Part shown: in pieces, positions 1 to 13,500 of the stretch | How positions within the stretch are numbered: the first letter of the stretch is position 1 | Layout: every line of letters begins with the position of its first letter | NCBI RefSeq assembly: GCF_902148845.1 | Contig: NC_043758.1 | Location: 3,695,579 to 3,759,578, forward strand | Source: Salarias fasciatus | Taxonomy: Eukaryota; Chordata; Actinopteri; Blenniiformes; Blenniidae | Length of the DNA stretch: 64,000 nucleotides | Direction: 5' to 3' | Made by a program: the position numbers and the translations under genes | The notes under the pieces: generated by a model | The model's database searches: none | Told to the model about the DNA's origin: nothing | The model's input: the letters and a program-made list of their open reading frames with translations, nothing else

Positions 1-112
1 TTATAGGACCGTTTACAGTCATCAATTAACCTCAAGCAGATGTTTTCGGACTGAAACTGCTGTAAAAGTCCCGCATTGCCAGGGAGAACATGCAAACTCC
101 GCACAGATGGCT
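1..112 (+). repeat. Tail of the teleost CATCCAT-headed interspersed repeat
   Basis: The stretch contains the recognisable order 'atcaattaacctcaa', then a 'ttcggactg' block, then 'gagaacatgcaaactcc'. This is the tail half of a repeat found throughout teleost genomes. The same order recurs at 21285-21505. It is diverged and cut by the window edge, so its left end is not visible. Confidence 0.6.
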
Positions 113-3100
113 CGAAATAGCTGCTGCGATTCATTCAGAAACTGAAAACCAACCAAGAAATTCAACCCAGGAGGTAAACAGTTCAACTCAGTCAAAATTG
201 GAGCATGAATGCCTTTCAAGTGAGAATAACGTTTGCAGTCTTGATAAATCTGTTCAGAAATCAATGTGGAGCTCTGATGAGTAAAATCTCATTTTTCAGT
301 GGAATGTTCCCATCTTTGTTACTCTCTCTTTTTTGGTCACATATTTGTCTGGCTCTATTATTATGACCCATTCACCATGAGTGCTCTTTCATTCTGATGG
401 GATCCAGTGCATCTCTGCAGCACATTCAAAAGCATTAAGTATGAGAGGTTTTATTTCAATTATAGGTTCTTACAGCTGAACTCCTTTGATTAGATAGTCT
501 TTTTTTAATTAATCTTCCTCTCGAGAAAATGAATTAAATTTGCTTTATCTCCTTACTAGAGTTGTTTTAATAGATTGCTGTAGTGCCTCAATTAACTGGC
601 AAAAAAATTAATAAATAAATATGTTGAAGCTAATTTAATTATTTTTATATAATGCAATGTATGCAAATGTATTTCATACATAGTTTATTATGAGTCCAGT
701 TATCTTAAAGGATATTTCACTCAGTGAATGCATAGAGCAGTAAGCATTGTTCATTGAAATTACAGTCCTCTAAACAGTGAAGTATTTTAGTACGCTGAAG
801 TTTAATTCAAAGAGTTTCAGACTTCAAATGAGTGTTTGATCTCATGCTCATCGTTTACAGTGGAATCATTTTTAAAAGGTGTCCGGCTGAACGTCCACTT
901 CTGCAAACAGGAGTTTCATGTCAATCTGTGCAGAGGTGTTACTGACGTTCTTTAATCATGATGTTATTAACACCTCAGACTCGCTTCTCCATAGCTGTCT
1001 GGAGGTGTTTGACTGCGAACTGAATCTGCTGACATTAATTATTTTCCCATCACGGCGAGACGGACGGCCCGCGTCGCAGCGAGACGCTCATCACACTGAG
1101 GCCTATTCATGTTTGTTTTGATCACAACAGCAGCTGACAATCCCATAAAGTATGAAAGCCTCGCCGCTTCCTCCTCCGAGCTCAAGGTGCTGAAGTGAAA
1201 CGGCCTGATCCACCCCAAGAGATTGGTGAAGTGGAGGGGGGTATTGTGTCCCACTTCCACGGCCCACTGATGAACTGGTGATAACCCTGAAGACAGAGGG
1301 AGACAGAGAATAGACATCGCATCAAGGATGTGAGCTCGTGTTTCCATACGTGAGCTAAAACAGGGTCCAGTGAAGGAAATGCACCGTGATGTCAGGTGGG
1401 GTGTGCCTTTCATAGGTTGTATACAGTTATGGGCAATAAGCTCTTCAGCTTCTGCAAGAGCAGTTTTCATTTTTCTTTGTATTTACTAACTCTTGTCTGA
1501 GAAATAGTTTCAAAAATATGAGACATATGAGTGTTTATGGCCACGAAAGCTTACCATTAAGAATTTTACAGTGATTCTTCATTATAAAAGTCAACTGACA
1601 GCCAACTGTGAAGGCTTTTTGAATATGAATCTGAAACAGATCTGTAACTCAGAAACAACAGGCAAGCATTGAAAAGACACTACAGAATGCCTTTGGTAAA
1701 ATTTAGTGAAATAATATGGCATAAATCAAACCGATGCCAGGAGTTAATGATCCAGACTACAATTTAGATCTTTTTTTTACGAGCATCATAAAGATTATTT
1801 AGCTGTTTTCTGGTGGGACACAGGCTTGGAGCACTGCAACAACACATAATACCAGCTGATCTGTTGTCTGATAGTGAATACCTGAACACAGCTGGACAGA
1901 CTGGATTAAAGCCATGTAAATGGTTTTGATATGATTAATGACGGCATGCATGGAATATCTGAGAGAAAAAGAAGAGTGTGCAGCTCAGTCATAGCTTTAG
2001 GGACCTGTGTTCATGTCACATCCGCCGCTCTCACCCCGTCTTGCTTATCTGCCTCTTCATCAGGGTTAGTCCTAAAGAGTCCAAAAATAAATCACAATTT
2101 AAAAGACAAAAGTGAAACACTACAGGCATGTTGCTTGATTTCTGTTGTGTTGTGGGTCCCTTGGTACAGCTATTGTCTTGCCAGACAGACTTTATCTTGC
2201 TAATCAATCAGCCTCCTGAGGCCAGCGCTGGACATTAAACTGCAGCCTGTCAAAACACAATTCAGCGTACCATAATGCGAGGCACAGCTGAACTTTTAAT
2301 GAACTGAAAAACCCTCCAAATTGCTGGTTGTAGGCAATGATTCAATTAAAGCTACGAGAGCTGAGACCCAAACAGAGCTCAGGGAGCCCATCCCAGAGCC
2401 GGAGCACGTCTGCTTTCCCAAAGAGCGGCGCTCAGTCCAGGACCAGAGCCGGAGATAAGGCAGGCTGCACGGTGAAATCCCTCCACAGGCTGCAGTCACC
2501 CTGTAAATCATTCACCTTTCCCACCATTTCTCCCAGTGTGAGCGCACTGACTTTTTACATACAGTATATATCTTGCTGAGGCTTCTCGGATGTGGAAACA
2601 CAATGAGTGGCTGCAAAGTCCGAGTGACTGCAGCCAACTTTCGCAGACATCTGTGATCAGATATGCTGCAGGGTCACCAAGCCTCCAGAGTCCAAACCAC
2701 CTCGTTTCAATTTAGGCTCCGAGTGCAGAATATTACAGTGGTCTGAATATTGCTCCATTTCTGCCTGCCAGCAGAGACTCAGAGCACGGCTGGACAATAG
2801 ACAGGACAGTCTGAAAGCATCTTAACACCTCGGAACAGACGACACCAGAGTAACGATCTGCACTTTTCTCCAACGCCAGGCCTTTTGCTCGGCCTTTCAT
2901 TCTCATTAATCATCTCTCTCACTCTCTCCTTTATCTCCTTCCCTCTGTCTTTTGAGTGGACTCAGTCAGCCACACAGCTCTCCAGATGCTAGCTGTGACC
3001 AACCCCACAAGAGCCGACTCACCCCTACAGCACCAAGAACCTCTACAGTACTTTACTCAGACCCCTCCTAATTCATTATAACAGCAGTTTCGCAACAGCT

Positions 3101-4249
3101 CTAGTGCACAAGGCATGCTATTGGAATGATCCCGGGTCCTTTGTGCTTTTAGTGCGTGCTCTATTTACACATCTGGTGGTGATGCCATGATCGGCATCTG
3201 AAAAGGAAAAAAAAAAAAAAAAAAAAACTCGATTTGAGGAAAAATGTCTGATTGCAAAATAATTTCTGGTTTGAGGGCAAAAAAATGACGTCTCAAGGAC
3301 AGCATGGAGGGGCAGGGGAGAACAGGACCAGGCTTTTGGTTGTTGGTGTAGGTCTTCACAAGATGTTCCAGCTTCTTCACATAATCCTTCAACATGCTGA
3401 TTAGATTAGTGGGTCTTTCCAGGCTGCTGTGCACAGGATGACCATTTACTCATTTGTCCAGTAAAAAAGCATTTACTTGCTATTTTATTTCCATGATCTA
3501 GTAGGAAGACTAAATTTATTTATATGCAGTGATTAATTAACTTGTACATTTTTTTGCGCCATTGATAAATGTGTGACTTTACATAATAGTTCAAAGTGTA
3601 ATTGAATTTTAAAAAAATGTAAAACATTTTTGAGTAAACCTCAGTAATCAGGTGCTCTTTATTCACAGCCAATACTTGGGTCGAATTGAAATTCACAGTG
3701 GAGCCGTATGAGCTGGTCTCAGCATGTTCTTCAGATTACTGTGAAGTTGTCCTGCAGTTGTTATATTCATGTCTCTTTTTATTAGGATGGAAGAGTTGAG
3801 GATCATATGATATGACCAAAAGCTGTGGAACAGCTACCGACTGGATCTACGTGTCCGTTCAGTTTCTTTATTGATCGTGCTGTGCAATTAATGCGTCACT
3901 CGCCACGAGCGCTGGATGCCGTCACATGCTGTCAGTGGGTTGAACGAAAGAATAATCAAGTGATTTAACTGATAATAAGTGTAAAAAAAAAAAAATGTTA
4001 GTTGCAGCTGAAGTTGACAGTGTTCTGTAGAAAAACATGAAACCGATGCCGTTCTGGTGTCTCCTGCCCCTGGATGAATGTACGGCCAGTATTCAGCCTC
4101 CTCTGAGCTGCAGTTGGCTCTGCACCACCTCCCCAGGGGACAGTCTGGCTCTTCAGCGGCTGAATGCTCTGTTATGTTCATCAGGTGGTTGGCAGCTCCT
4201 ATAGCTGTTTGTTGCTGAGCAGGTTTGTTGGTTTGCTGAGGGGATTTGT

Positions 4250-4250
<1 letters not shown>

Positions 4251-4304
<54 letters not shown>
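4251..4304. repeat. (TG)n microsatellite
   Basis: An uninterrupted TG dinucleotide run of roughly 27 units. It can be read directly and has no other feature. Confidence 0.95.
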
Positions 4305-4306
<2 letters not shown>

Positions 4307-6941
4307 TTTTGTTCAGAGTTGATCTAAAATGTGAAGTGATACTGAAACCCGATTGAAAAGCTGCAGACGGAGAAATCAGAATAATAAGGTGAATCTGTCA
4401 GAGTATCACTGACACACTGTGTCTCAACAGAGATTACAGCATCTTCAGCTGCAGCGTTTCAAAGATCCAGAGGCTCCAGCTGTGCCTGGCTAAAGGGCCA
4501 GCCGTTAGCTTTTGCATATGTGCATATCTGTAATCCTAATCCAATGTGTCCTGGTTTCAAGACACCTTCTTGCAGTGAGTGACGTTTAATCCAGCTTTTG
4601 CAGAGCTCTGACCAGGATGGACGCCTTAAATCTGTTTTAACTTACCAGTTGAGTCATTCAAAGCAAACCCGTATTTATGATGGCGACCTTGCAAAAGGCA
4701 AGGCCGTTTGAAGGAGAAGCAGAAGAGGTGAACAAGATATTACAAAATTAAGAATGTTGGTTGCTCATCAACAGATGAGATACCTGCAAAGTCAGACAAC
4801 AAACCAAACAAATATGAAATCCAGCTGCAAGAACCAGGAAGCAGTTTCATGTATCTGTGAGGTTATTAATTAGACTAATCAGATTCAGGAATATGAAAAG
4901 TCGTTCGATGTGTCATGAGGGCCTGTCGTAATTGTGGCTTTCTCCAACTGCAGATGCTTCTTTCCTTGAATCAATAATGCTGATAGCGTCCTCTGGATCC
5001 AGCCTCTGGCACTGTATCAAATAAGACGACCGTGTATGAAGATGCAGTGCAGGGTTTGAAGCTTTGTTTGAAGCATGGTGGCTTCAGTCAGAGGAACCAC
5101 TGTAACGACCAGTGTTCTTGCGGCTGTCCTGATGTCTGCTAATGCCAATTATTTTTGGGGAATTTATATATACGTACATATGCACATCAGTTTCTCCCTG
5201 AGTTGCATTGTGGCTGCAGAGAACTGACAAGTAAATGACTGCGATTCTGATAAAAGTAGCTTGAATCTGTGTTCAGATGGAAATATTGATGGCGGTTGCT
5301 TTAGCGTTTAGACACTGATTGCAGCTTAAATACCTGAAATAACATGAAGGAAGAGAACATGTTATTGAAACAGACCAAGACAAGAAACACATGTCGGTCT
5401 TACTTGCTGGCATGGTGATTTGAGCTCACTGTTGCCTCTCCCTGAGCTTCAGTGTGAGTTCAGTTTATTAATGCATGCATCTCCAACTAGGCTTTCGTGT
5501 GCAGCAGGTCACTGCAGTGGGCGTCTGTGCAGCACATGGCCGTCCGATCTGCGGCCTGCGCTCCCTCGTCCCTCTTCATCAGCCTTGCACAGAGCGAGCG
5601 TTGGCTCCCTCTCCTCACCCCTCCACCTTCCACTCGCACAAGGGGAAGAGCGAACCTTTTGTTTCTCGCGTCCAACCTGTTCCAGCCTCCCTCCTTTTCT
5701 CTCCTTCTCCTCTCCACTGACTCAAATCTCTTTTCCGGCTGAAAGCTGCTGAAAACCATATGTTGTGTGACATCATGAGGGCAGGAAGCAGGCAGAAGGG
5801 AATGATAGAGCAGAGCACAGCGGAGCAGAGATTGGCCTGCCAGGTCTCTGAGCAGTGATGTCAGCAGAAAAGCATTCTGGGAGGCCCGCCGGGGGGTGAA
5901 AGCAGAGCAGGTTGGACGTTTTTTTTTACTCTAAATTTTACTCCCACCTGGATAATCAGAGGGTGATGGAAGGAAAGTGGCTCGGCAGCGTGCATCCTAA
6001 AGGAAATCTTGATGTAATTCGTTGACATTTCAGGTCACGGCCCAGTGAGCCTATTGCACATTTGCTTGCAGGTGCTTTCACAGCAAGAGAATCTCAGGGA
6101 GCGTGATTTCAGAGAGATACAAGGTTTGGACTATCTAGATGTTTTGGACTCCTCCAGTGATGTTAAAAACTTCTGCACATCATCTGTCTACCTCTTCCTT
6201 TCAGTCGCTGGCAGTCCCAATCTGCTCGCCAGGCTTTATGTCTGTCAGCCTCCCTCCTCCTCCTTTTGTTCTCTGGGTGAACTCTCCGGCTTTGTTGTGA
6301 GATCCTGGTCTCCATACCATCACCGCCGCCCCGTCCAGCTCCCCATCGGCACACACAAACACTCAGTTAGCAACTCACACCATCAGCGCCTCACACAAAC
6401 ACACGTGCAATAAAATACCCCTCCGCCCCCCCCCCCTGATTAATGGCAGACCTGGGGAGTGTGCCAGGCAAGCAGGGAAGGCATGAGAGGAGAGATGGGA
6501 GGAGAGCAGAGGAAGGGAGAAGAGAGGCTGCTGCAGCTGTGGTTTTGGAGTCGGTCTCCGCACCCCCTTGCTGCCCCCTCTCCATCTCCTCTCTGGCTCC
6601 TCCAGGGACACAGGCCTTGGCCAGGCCCCAGGAACCCGGGAGTCAGGACCAGGCTAAGAGGGAGAAAAGGGGGAACAACAGAGGGAAGGAAGGATATCAG
6701 AGGAAGGAGAAAAACAGAGCTGACCTGATATGCAAGTATTGTCAGGCAGCACCTACATCAACAGGGGAGTGAATGAGGTGTTCCTCAAAAGGTTCCTTAA
6801 AAAGGTAGAGGTGTGTAAGATTTCCACAAACACTCCGACCGGTCAAAGTTCGCTTCACAATTTGATACCGGCTCTGTTATTTCTGGTGCATTGAAATGAA
6901 CCCTGAGTTGTTGCTGACTTGATGACAAAAAAAAACTCCCA

Positions 6942-7092
6942 CCCATCCATCCATCCATCCATGCATCCATGCATCCATCGTCTCTACTGCTTTATCCAAC
7001 TGATGGTCAACGGGCGTGTCAGGACCGGTCGCCGCTCAGTCACACTACCGTACTCCAATTCACACCGACGGGAAATTTAAAGTCACCCTTTC
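6942..7092 (+). repeat. Head of the teleost CATCCAT-headed interspersed repeat
   Basis: Starts with a run of CATC units, followed by 'cgtctctactgctttatcc' and, further on, 'ccaattcacaccgacggg'. This is the head and middle of the same teleost repeat whose tail is at 1-112 and whose fuller copy is at 21285-21505. It is strongly diverged. Confidence 0.55.
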
Positions 7093-9636
7093 AATTCAAA
7101 ACATAAAACCACCAAAAGCAAACCTGGACATCTTTCAAATCCTTTCGGTCATCTATGCAAAGCCAGAGTATCGTGCTTACCTGACGTAAAACTTTTAAAC
7201 TCCCATACTAACTGAAGGCGCATGTGGCGTGACCAGAACTTTTCTCATTTCTGTGCTGCAATATTTCAAATTTCCAAGCTAAGTTAAATTAGTCACTTAA
7301 ATACCCTCATAAAATACTCCGACGGTGCACACACCGTATTAGACCTGTGAGGCTGAACAGATCCTGATGTGAAGCTAATTATTTCACAAGTAAACAAGTG
7401 AAAAAAGGGAAAAACACTCTTTCTTAAGCTAAAGATAAATTCTGATTAGGATCTATATTCAAGATCCAAACTGACTGTGATCATTGTATAAACACACTCT
7501 GGTTCTCTGTTTACAAAACTGAAGAGTCGTGCAGAAAGCCAGGTTACGCAGCAACTCGGCATGAATTTCTTAATTACTTAAAAAATGTATATTTTGTAAA
7601 ACAGAAAAAAACGACCATATTTGAGTAAACAGTTCATGCATGTGAGTAGACCTTATTACTTTGAAGGTAATTTGGCAACAAAATTTAAATTTTAAATCCC
7701 TTTGCACACAGTTACACTCTGAACTGTAGACAGTGAAATACTAAATAAAATCCAGATTGCATGCGTAAAGGACATTGAACTCCTTGAGAGAGAAAAATTT
7801 CAATCAAAGCGTAATTTTGCTCGGATCAACTCTTGAAACTGAACTCTGCGTTTGCTAAGGACAGAAGAGACAGGGCAGGATTTACCGGCCAGCAGATAGA
7901 CAAAACGTCCAGAGGAAACAAGACTTTCGCTCTCCACTCGGCTGGCTCCTCTTCAGCAATCTTGTCACGAGCATTTGTAATAAATTCAACATTAATAAGA
8001 ACAGAAGTGGAGATTTTTTTTTTCCTTTAGCTGTGAAGACGATGTGGTTTTTCATGTTTAGGGAGGTTTTTACAGAGGGATCGTCCCTTTGAAAGAGAGA
8101 TAAGCTTATCTGCTGTGAACTCCATGCTAAGTGTTATGCATGAGCCTGTGTCTTCACTGCCTGACTCCACATGTATGGGATGTTTGGGTCTGACGGTGCG
8201 TGATTGGACGGTCAGTGTAATTTGCTGGGCCTTGCTGCCCTGCAGGCCTGTGTTGGTGTGTATCCGAGGCCTTCTCCCCTCCCTCTCTCCCTCCTCTGCT
8301 GCTGGGTGTTTTATGCGCTGTGTGCTGCGGTGCGGTGACCTCCCTCTCACCCCGGTGCCACCCAGCCGGTGCAGGATTCAGGCACACATGGCCCCTGCCA
8401 AAACCCCATAGCGCCACATCTGCAATCCATAAACGCCAGCCACTCTGGTTCTCCCGCTCCCTCACCCACTCTGCCTCAGACTCTCACACGCCTCCATTTC
8501 ACTCGCTCTCTCGCTTTTTTCACCCACCAGTGTTTAAGTTTAATTTTCAGACTCCATGCATTCCCCTTTTTCGCATTCCTTCGACTCCTTCCTCCCACCA
8601 CTTCTGGCTTTATTCATGCTGAACATCAACTAACTCTTCTCCTTATCTTCCACTCCCTCTCTGCCCCTTCTTCTTTCCTTCCGTTTCTGCGTCCGCATCC
8701 AACGGAAAAATCTCTCACCCATTATATCTTCGGCGAGAGCCAGCGAAGTGTGGTGGCAGCGAACTCGGAACCACAAGACATTCCTGGTCCAAACAGCGCT
8801 AAGTCACCGGCGTTCACATCCTCTGCCGGTGGCCCGTGCCAAACACGCACTTCACTTATGGGCTGGATGCAGTCTCGCCACGCTGCAGTCGGTCCCCGGA
8901 CGGCGAAATGTTTATCTGTTTCAAATTGATAGTGTCAGGGAAAAATGTAGTGTACACATGTAAATGCTGTCGGTTTTTGTATGTGTTACTGTAAGAGCGT
9001 TCTCCATCATGGGGTGACTGAATTCCCCCACCTCCTCTCAGCTTGAACTGCTGGCCACAGCGGAACACACCCCTCCCCTCAGCTTCCACTAGACGTGTTA
9101 GACACATCACAAGCATGCCCTCGCCTTAATACATGCAAAAAAAAAAGAACAGCAAAGAAATAAATTGAGTGTTACCACAAAACTGTCAGGAGCCCCCCCC
9201 CGTGTGCAATTCAGACATTTGTCTTCCTCGATTGTATTATCTTTTTTCTGCAGCTTTTTTTTCCACCGTAATCAAATAAAAATGCAGAGAGTGAACTTTT
9301 GTTCCCCTTCTTCTCTTGGATCATGTTCTCCTCTCCATCCCCGAGTCTTCACCTCCTGGTTTCCCAGACATATTGGCATGCCTCTGTGGTGCAGTCCCAG
9401 CAGAGTCCGCCGATGAATCATGTTGCTGCAGGCATGCAAGAGCTCAGTTTTTATGATAAATATTACAATTCATAAATCAGTGTTTTCCTAAGCAAGAGAG
9501 TTTGGGACAGGGAAGAGCGCAAAACCGAACAGCTTCAAAACAACAGAGGATGTGACCAGACTGTGTGAGTGTGTGTGAGAGTGTGAGCTGTAAAGAAGGC
9601 TGCAGGTCAGATCAAGACCACCATGTAGAGGAAGAA

Positions 9637-9640
<4 letters not shown>

Positions 9641-9675
<35 letters not shown>
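9641..9675. repeat. (GT)n microsatellite
   Basis: An uninterrupted GT dinucleotide run of about 17 units. Confidence 0.95.
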
Positions 9676-9678
<3 letters not shown>

Positions 9679-10434
9679 GGCTAGTAGGAGGCAAAGTATT
9701 ATCAGCACTTCTATAATTCCAGTCACTCCGCTTATAAATGACATCAGGGAACGTGGCAGGCCTGTGTTTGGAAAAATAATTGTTTTTGAAGCTGTTATTT
9801 GCTCTCACAGTGATGTAATGCTGGCAGTGGTATTTATTCAGTGTCTGGCATTTTGCAGCATTGTTGCTTCACACTACGTCCAAACCTATTCTCCGGTAAA
9901 TCCCACTGAGGGACGTCTGTGATCAACCTGAGAGCCGCCATTTCTCCAAATCTTAATGACCAATTTTGGATTTGTATGTATAAAAGCCCAGCCTGGGTGT
10001 TCCTTTTCCACGATTGCACTTCCTCGAATGTCAGACATTATCTATATAATAATTTTATCCCAGTTCTTACATGTGAAGGCAGCTGCAGGCGCCCAGTCAG
10101 ACGTTCAGGGCTTCACAGAGCTGCCAGTGTAATGATCCTGAAGCCTGACTAATGTTCAAATCATTGCTGACTAGCTGGTTGTTTGGAAGCAGCTCATGGA
10201 TTTGTTTAATCAAACTACTCCTTACACATTCTGCAGTGGAGCAGCGAAGTTACTCATACCGGATCTTGACCCCATTAAAAAAAACAAAAATAGAGGGAGA
10301 GCCGCTCTACAGAACAGTGAACAAGTTTCATTAATTCTTATTTATCGCCGCCATCTAGTGGGAAGAACCAACTCTGCAGCATGTTAAAGGCTTGAAATGA
10401 GAGCAGCGGTGAAACAGCTTTGGATGAAAATTGT

Positions 10435-10440
10435 TTTAAT
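10435..10440 (-). terminator. Probable tsr1 polyadenylation signal (ATTAAA)
   Basis: On the minus strand an ATTAAA hexamer, the commonest variant poly(A) signal, lies about 65 nt past the tsr1 stop codon at 10505. No AATAAA is nearer. A very short 3' UTR is inferred. Confidence 0.45.
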
Positions 10441-10504
10441 TCCACACACACACACTGCAGGCTTCGAACGTCTGATGTGATCGTACTGACACAACATCGA
10501 TAAA

Positions 10505-13500
10505 TCACTCCATGTCCAAGTCACTGACGTCCACGGTGACCTCTTTCTTCACCCAGGGTAACGTCGGGGGCACGTAGGGGTCGTACGTCCAGCGGGGGTA
10601 GACTCTCTTGTACAGATTCATCAGGACAGTGTCTTGAGAACGCAGCTGGTTATCGAACACACACTTCATGTGACCGTGTGTCCCTGGAAGAATTCACAAC
10701 GGCAGTTACACTTCAGAGGACAACGATCTTCCCAGGAATCACCAAACCTTGAAAGTAGGAGACGACTAAAAGTGTCTCCACATTTGAGTGCGATACGATT
10801 TTACGTTAATTCCATTTCAGATCATCTGTACTGGGAATCACAAGAGTGTAGTGCTGCTCACTTTCACCTCATGTGCAAGTTTAAAAACATATTTCCTTTT
10901 GAAAAGCTGATTTTTTTTTTTTTTTACTTATTCACTCAGTAATTTCCAGATAAAATGCCTTATCTATATCGTCAGTATTTCTCCTTCACATCTCTACTTC
11001 CTGTTCGTCAGGTTTCCTCACCTAAAGCCTCCTTGATGTGACCTCTCCGACCCCACTTTGTTCGCAGCTCCACTGGTTTGAACCACATGATATCATCTGC
11101 AACAGAAAAGCAGCATGAAGGCCGCCGTCGAGCCAGACTTCACCGGTCTGTGACGAGCGTCTGCTTCCTCTCACCCCTGTTGAAGAACATGTAGCGGACC
11201 ACCGCCGAGCGCCGGTTGATCTTAAACGGGTGTCCGCTCAGCACGATCCTCTTCAGCACCACGCGCTGAGGGTCGCAGCTGAGCAGGCTGCCGGTGGCCA
11301 CCAGGTCCTGGATGCCTAGAAAGATACGATCAGGGGACACAGGCTCAAAATGCCAGCAGAGAATCAGCTTAAGTGGATAATTAAATGAAACAATTAAACC
11401 GGCAGCGGGATGGATGGTCAAAAGTTCAGCGCGAAGGCCAGCTGGGCACTAATTAAATCCAGCTAGTTCAAGGAGAAACACGACTTCTCATCGTACCGTC
11501 GCTCCTCTGTTTGAAGAGCAGGACTCCGGCGGGGGGGAAGGTGATGGGGGCGTAGACGGACACCACAGTGGGAGCGTCGGGTCTGAGGAAACGCTCCATC
11601 TTGTGTTTGTCAGCTGAGGGACAACACAGTCCAGTGATTAGTGGGACATTCAAATCAGATGACTTGATTTCACTCGAACAGCACATTAACCGCACGTCTA
11701 AACAAAGATCAAGCTTTGCACCGGGACCAGAGGATACAGCGAGGCGCAGAAAACACGTTTTAATAGACAAATCAAACCTGACGTGTGCTGAGAGAAGATG
11801 GGAGAAGCACGAAACCTCCGAAAGCCGCAGTGGAAAACGAGCTCCTCTTTGGACTTGATGGGCTCCGTGTTGCTGGGGTGTCGGTGCACCAGGACGTGCA
11901 TCACTGACATCTGTGCACAGGAGGAGGCGGAGGAATGAGGCAGGTCTAACGAGGCTTCCAATGCGAGTTCAAACACGGGTTTCTGAATGTCGGCACCTTC
12001 TGCTCATGTGGCAGGAGAGACACCAGCACCAGAGGCCGGCCCGACTGGACGCTCTCCATCACGGAAACGGGAACATCGACGACGTGCAGGGTGACGTACC
12101 AGCCATCCTGGAGTCAGGAAGCAGAAAACCCAGTGAGGAGACCAATAAGCCCTGTGAGAGGAGAGGCTGCGGACGGCGAGGTTTCAATACCATGGCTCCG
12201 TCCTCCTCGGCCGCAGCCTCAGCCAGGATGCGGCGGCGGGTGCGTTCGTAGCTCTGGAACTGGAAGATGCGCGAATAGTTGAGAGGCAGGTTCTCCATGG
12301 GGTCCCAGGGCGAAGACCGGAAGCTCTTCAGCCCTCTGTAGCGCTGGAACCTGGAGGCGGAGACGCACGGTGAGGCCGGGCTGCCGACAACACGCCGGAC
12401 ACCGACAGCCGAGCGGAGAAAACATGGCCGACCTGATTCTCGCAGCGACGTCCAGCGGCGTGTCCACCTCGTCGGGGAACATCTCGTGGGACCGAGCCTC
12501 TCGGTACACTTTCAGGCCTTCTTCTTCTGCCTCTTCGTCCATGTGGTCGTCGTAGCGCTGATCCGCTCCGGCTCGCTCTGTGGAGCACAGCTCCTCCTGC
12601 TCCTCCTCCTCATCGTCCTCCTCTTCGTCTGAGGCACAGCCTGAGCCTGGATCCTGAGCACAGCAGATGAAGAACAACCCTGCTTCAACAAGATTTTCCT
12701 TGACGTGCACCTTTACTAAAAACGTCTTTTTTCCATTCAGATTTTCAACTTAATCCAAAATGTATCATTTTTATTGACATTCTGAACATCTTCCTGATTT
12801 CTAAACACCAAATTCATACTTTAATGTTTATTTAACTGCTATTCTTGGAATAAAACATCAGAAAAAAATTCTGTATAAACCCCAAAATGCAAAAGTAAGA
12901 TGACTGAAGTGTAGTTTTAAAAATTCTGTGCTTTTTTCACAATGATTCCACTGGCACCTCAAACGCTCGCTTCACTGTCCCATGCTGAGGTTTCGCCTCA
13001 TTATTACAGAGCAAATTCAGTCTGTAAAATGAGGCCGAAGTATTTTATAGAAACAATGATTCGCCGCACATGTTGAGAACCCAAGCACAGTCAAAAACCA
13101 TTCTAAGAATAGAAACTGTAATTGTATAATAGCCAACAAAAAGCCAAAAGCAGCTGAGCCACAATAAACAAACGCGTACACTGAATAATAGTATTTGTGT
13201 CTGTGTGTGGATGTGATAAGGACCTGCCAGAATTCAAATGAAGGGATTCCTGATTTTGCATGAATTTAAATCTAACTCAGGGTGCGCTCGCTCATGACCA
13301 TCTTTGATCCAGGATATTGATTCTTATCTGAGTATCTAGAAATTCAACTTTCCTGATGTGAATCATGAAAGGAGACGCACCGCGATCCCTCCACTGGCAC
13401 ATGAGAGGAGAAGTCAGACGTACGAGAGGAAGCTCAGCGTGAGGCTGATTCACAACCTTTCCGACATCCTCGCCGCAGTAATAATAATCATCATCATTTG

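Larger units (their letters stand above)
113..10434. other. Gene-free flank of tsr1
   Basis: About 10 kb without a recognisable exon. Open frames occur (for example 1039-1470 minus and 8369-8929 plus), but none carries a family motif, a run of consistent splice sites or a low-complexity-free conserved block. It holds microsatellites, homopolymer tracts and at least one decayed interspersed repeat. It could be intergenic or a long intron of a gene whose exons lie outside; the sequence does not decide. Confidence 0.5.

Noticed and set aside
1039-1470. 143-codon open frame on the minus strand
   Set aside because: No recognisable domain, no splice context, and no codon-periodic pattern visible; likely chance in a moderately GC-rich patch.
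6443-6772. 109-codon Arg/Glu-rich frame
   Set aside because: Translation of a purine-rich stretch; low-complexity, two overlapping open frames, no conserved motif.
8369-8929. 186-codon open frame on the plus strand
   Set aside because: Ser/Pro-rich translation of a C/T-rich stretch without family motifs; overlapping frames are equally open.
13430-13500. Second C/D-box-like pattern in a tsr1 intron
   Set aside because: An ATGATGA and a CTGA exist at suitable spacing on the minus strand, but the flanks cannot form a terminal stem.
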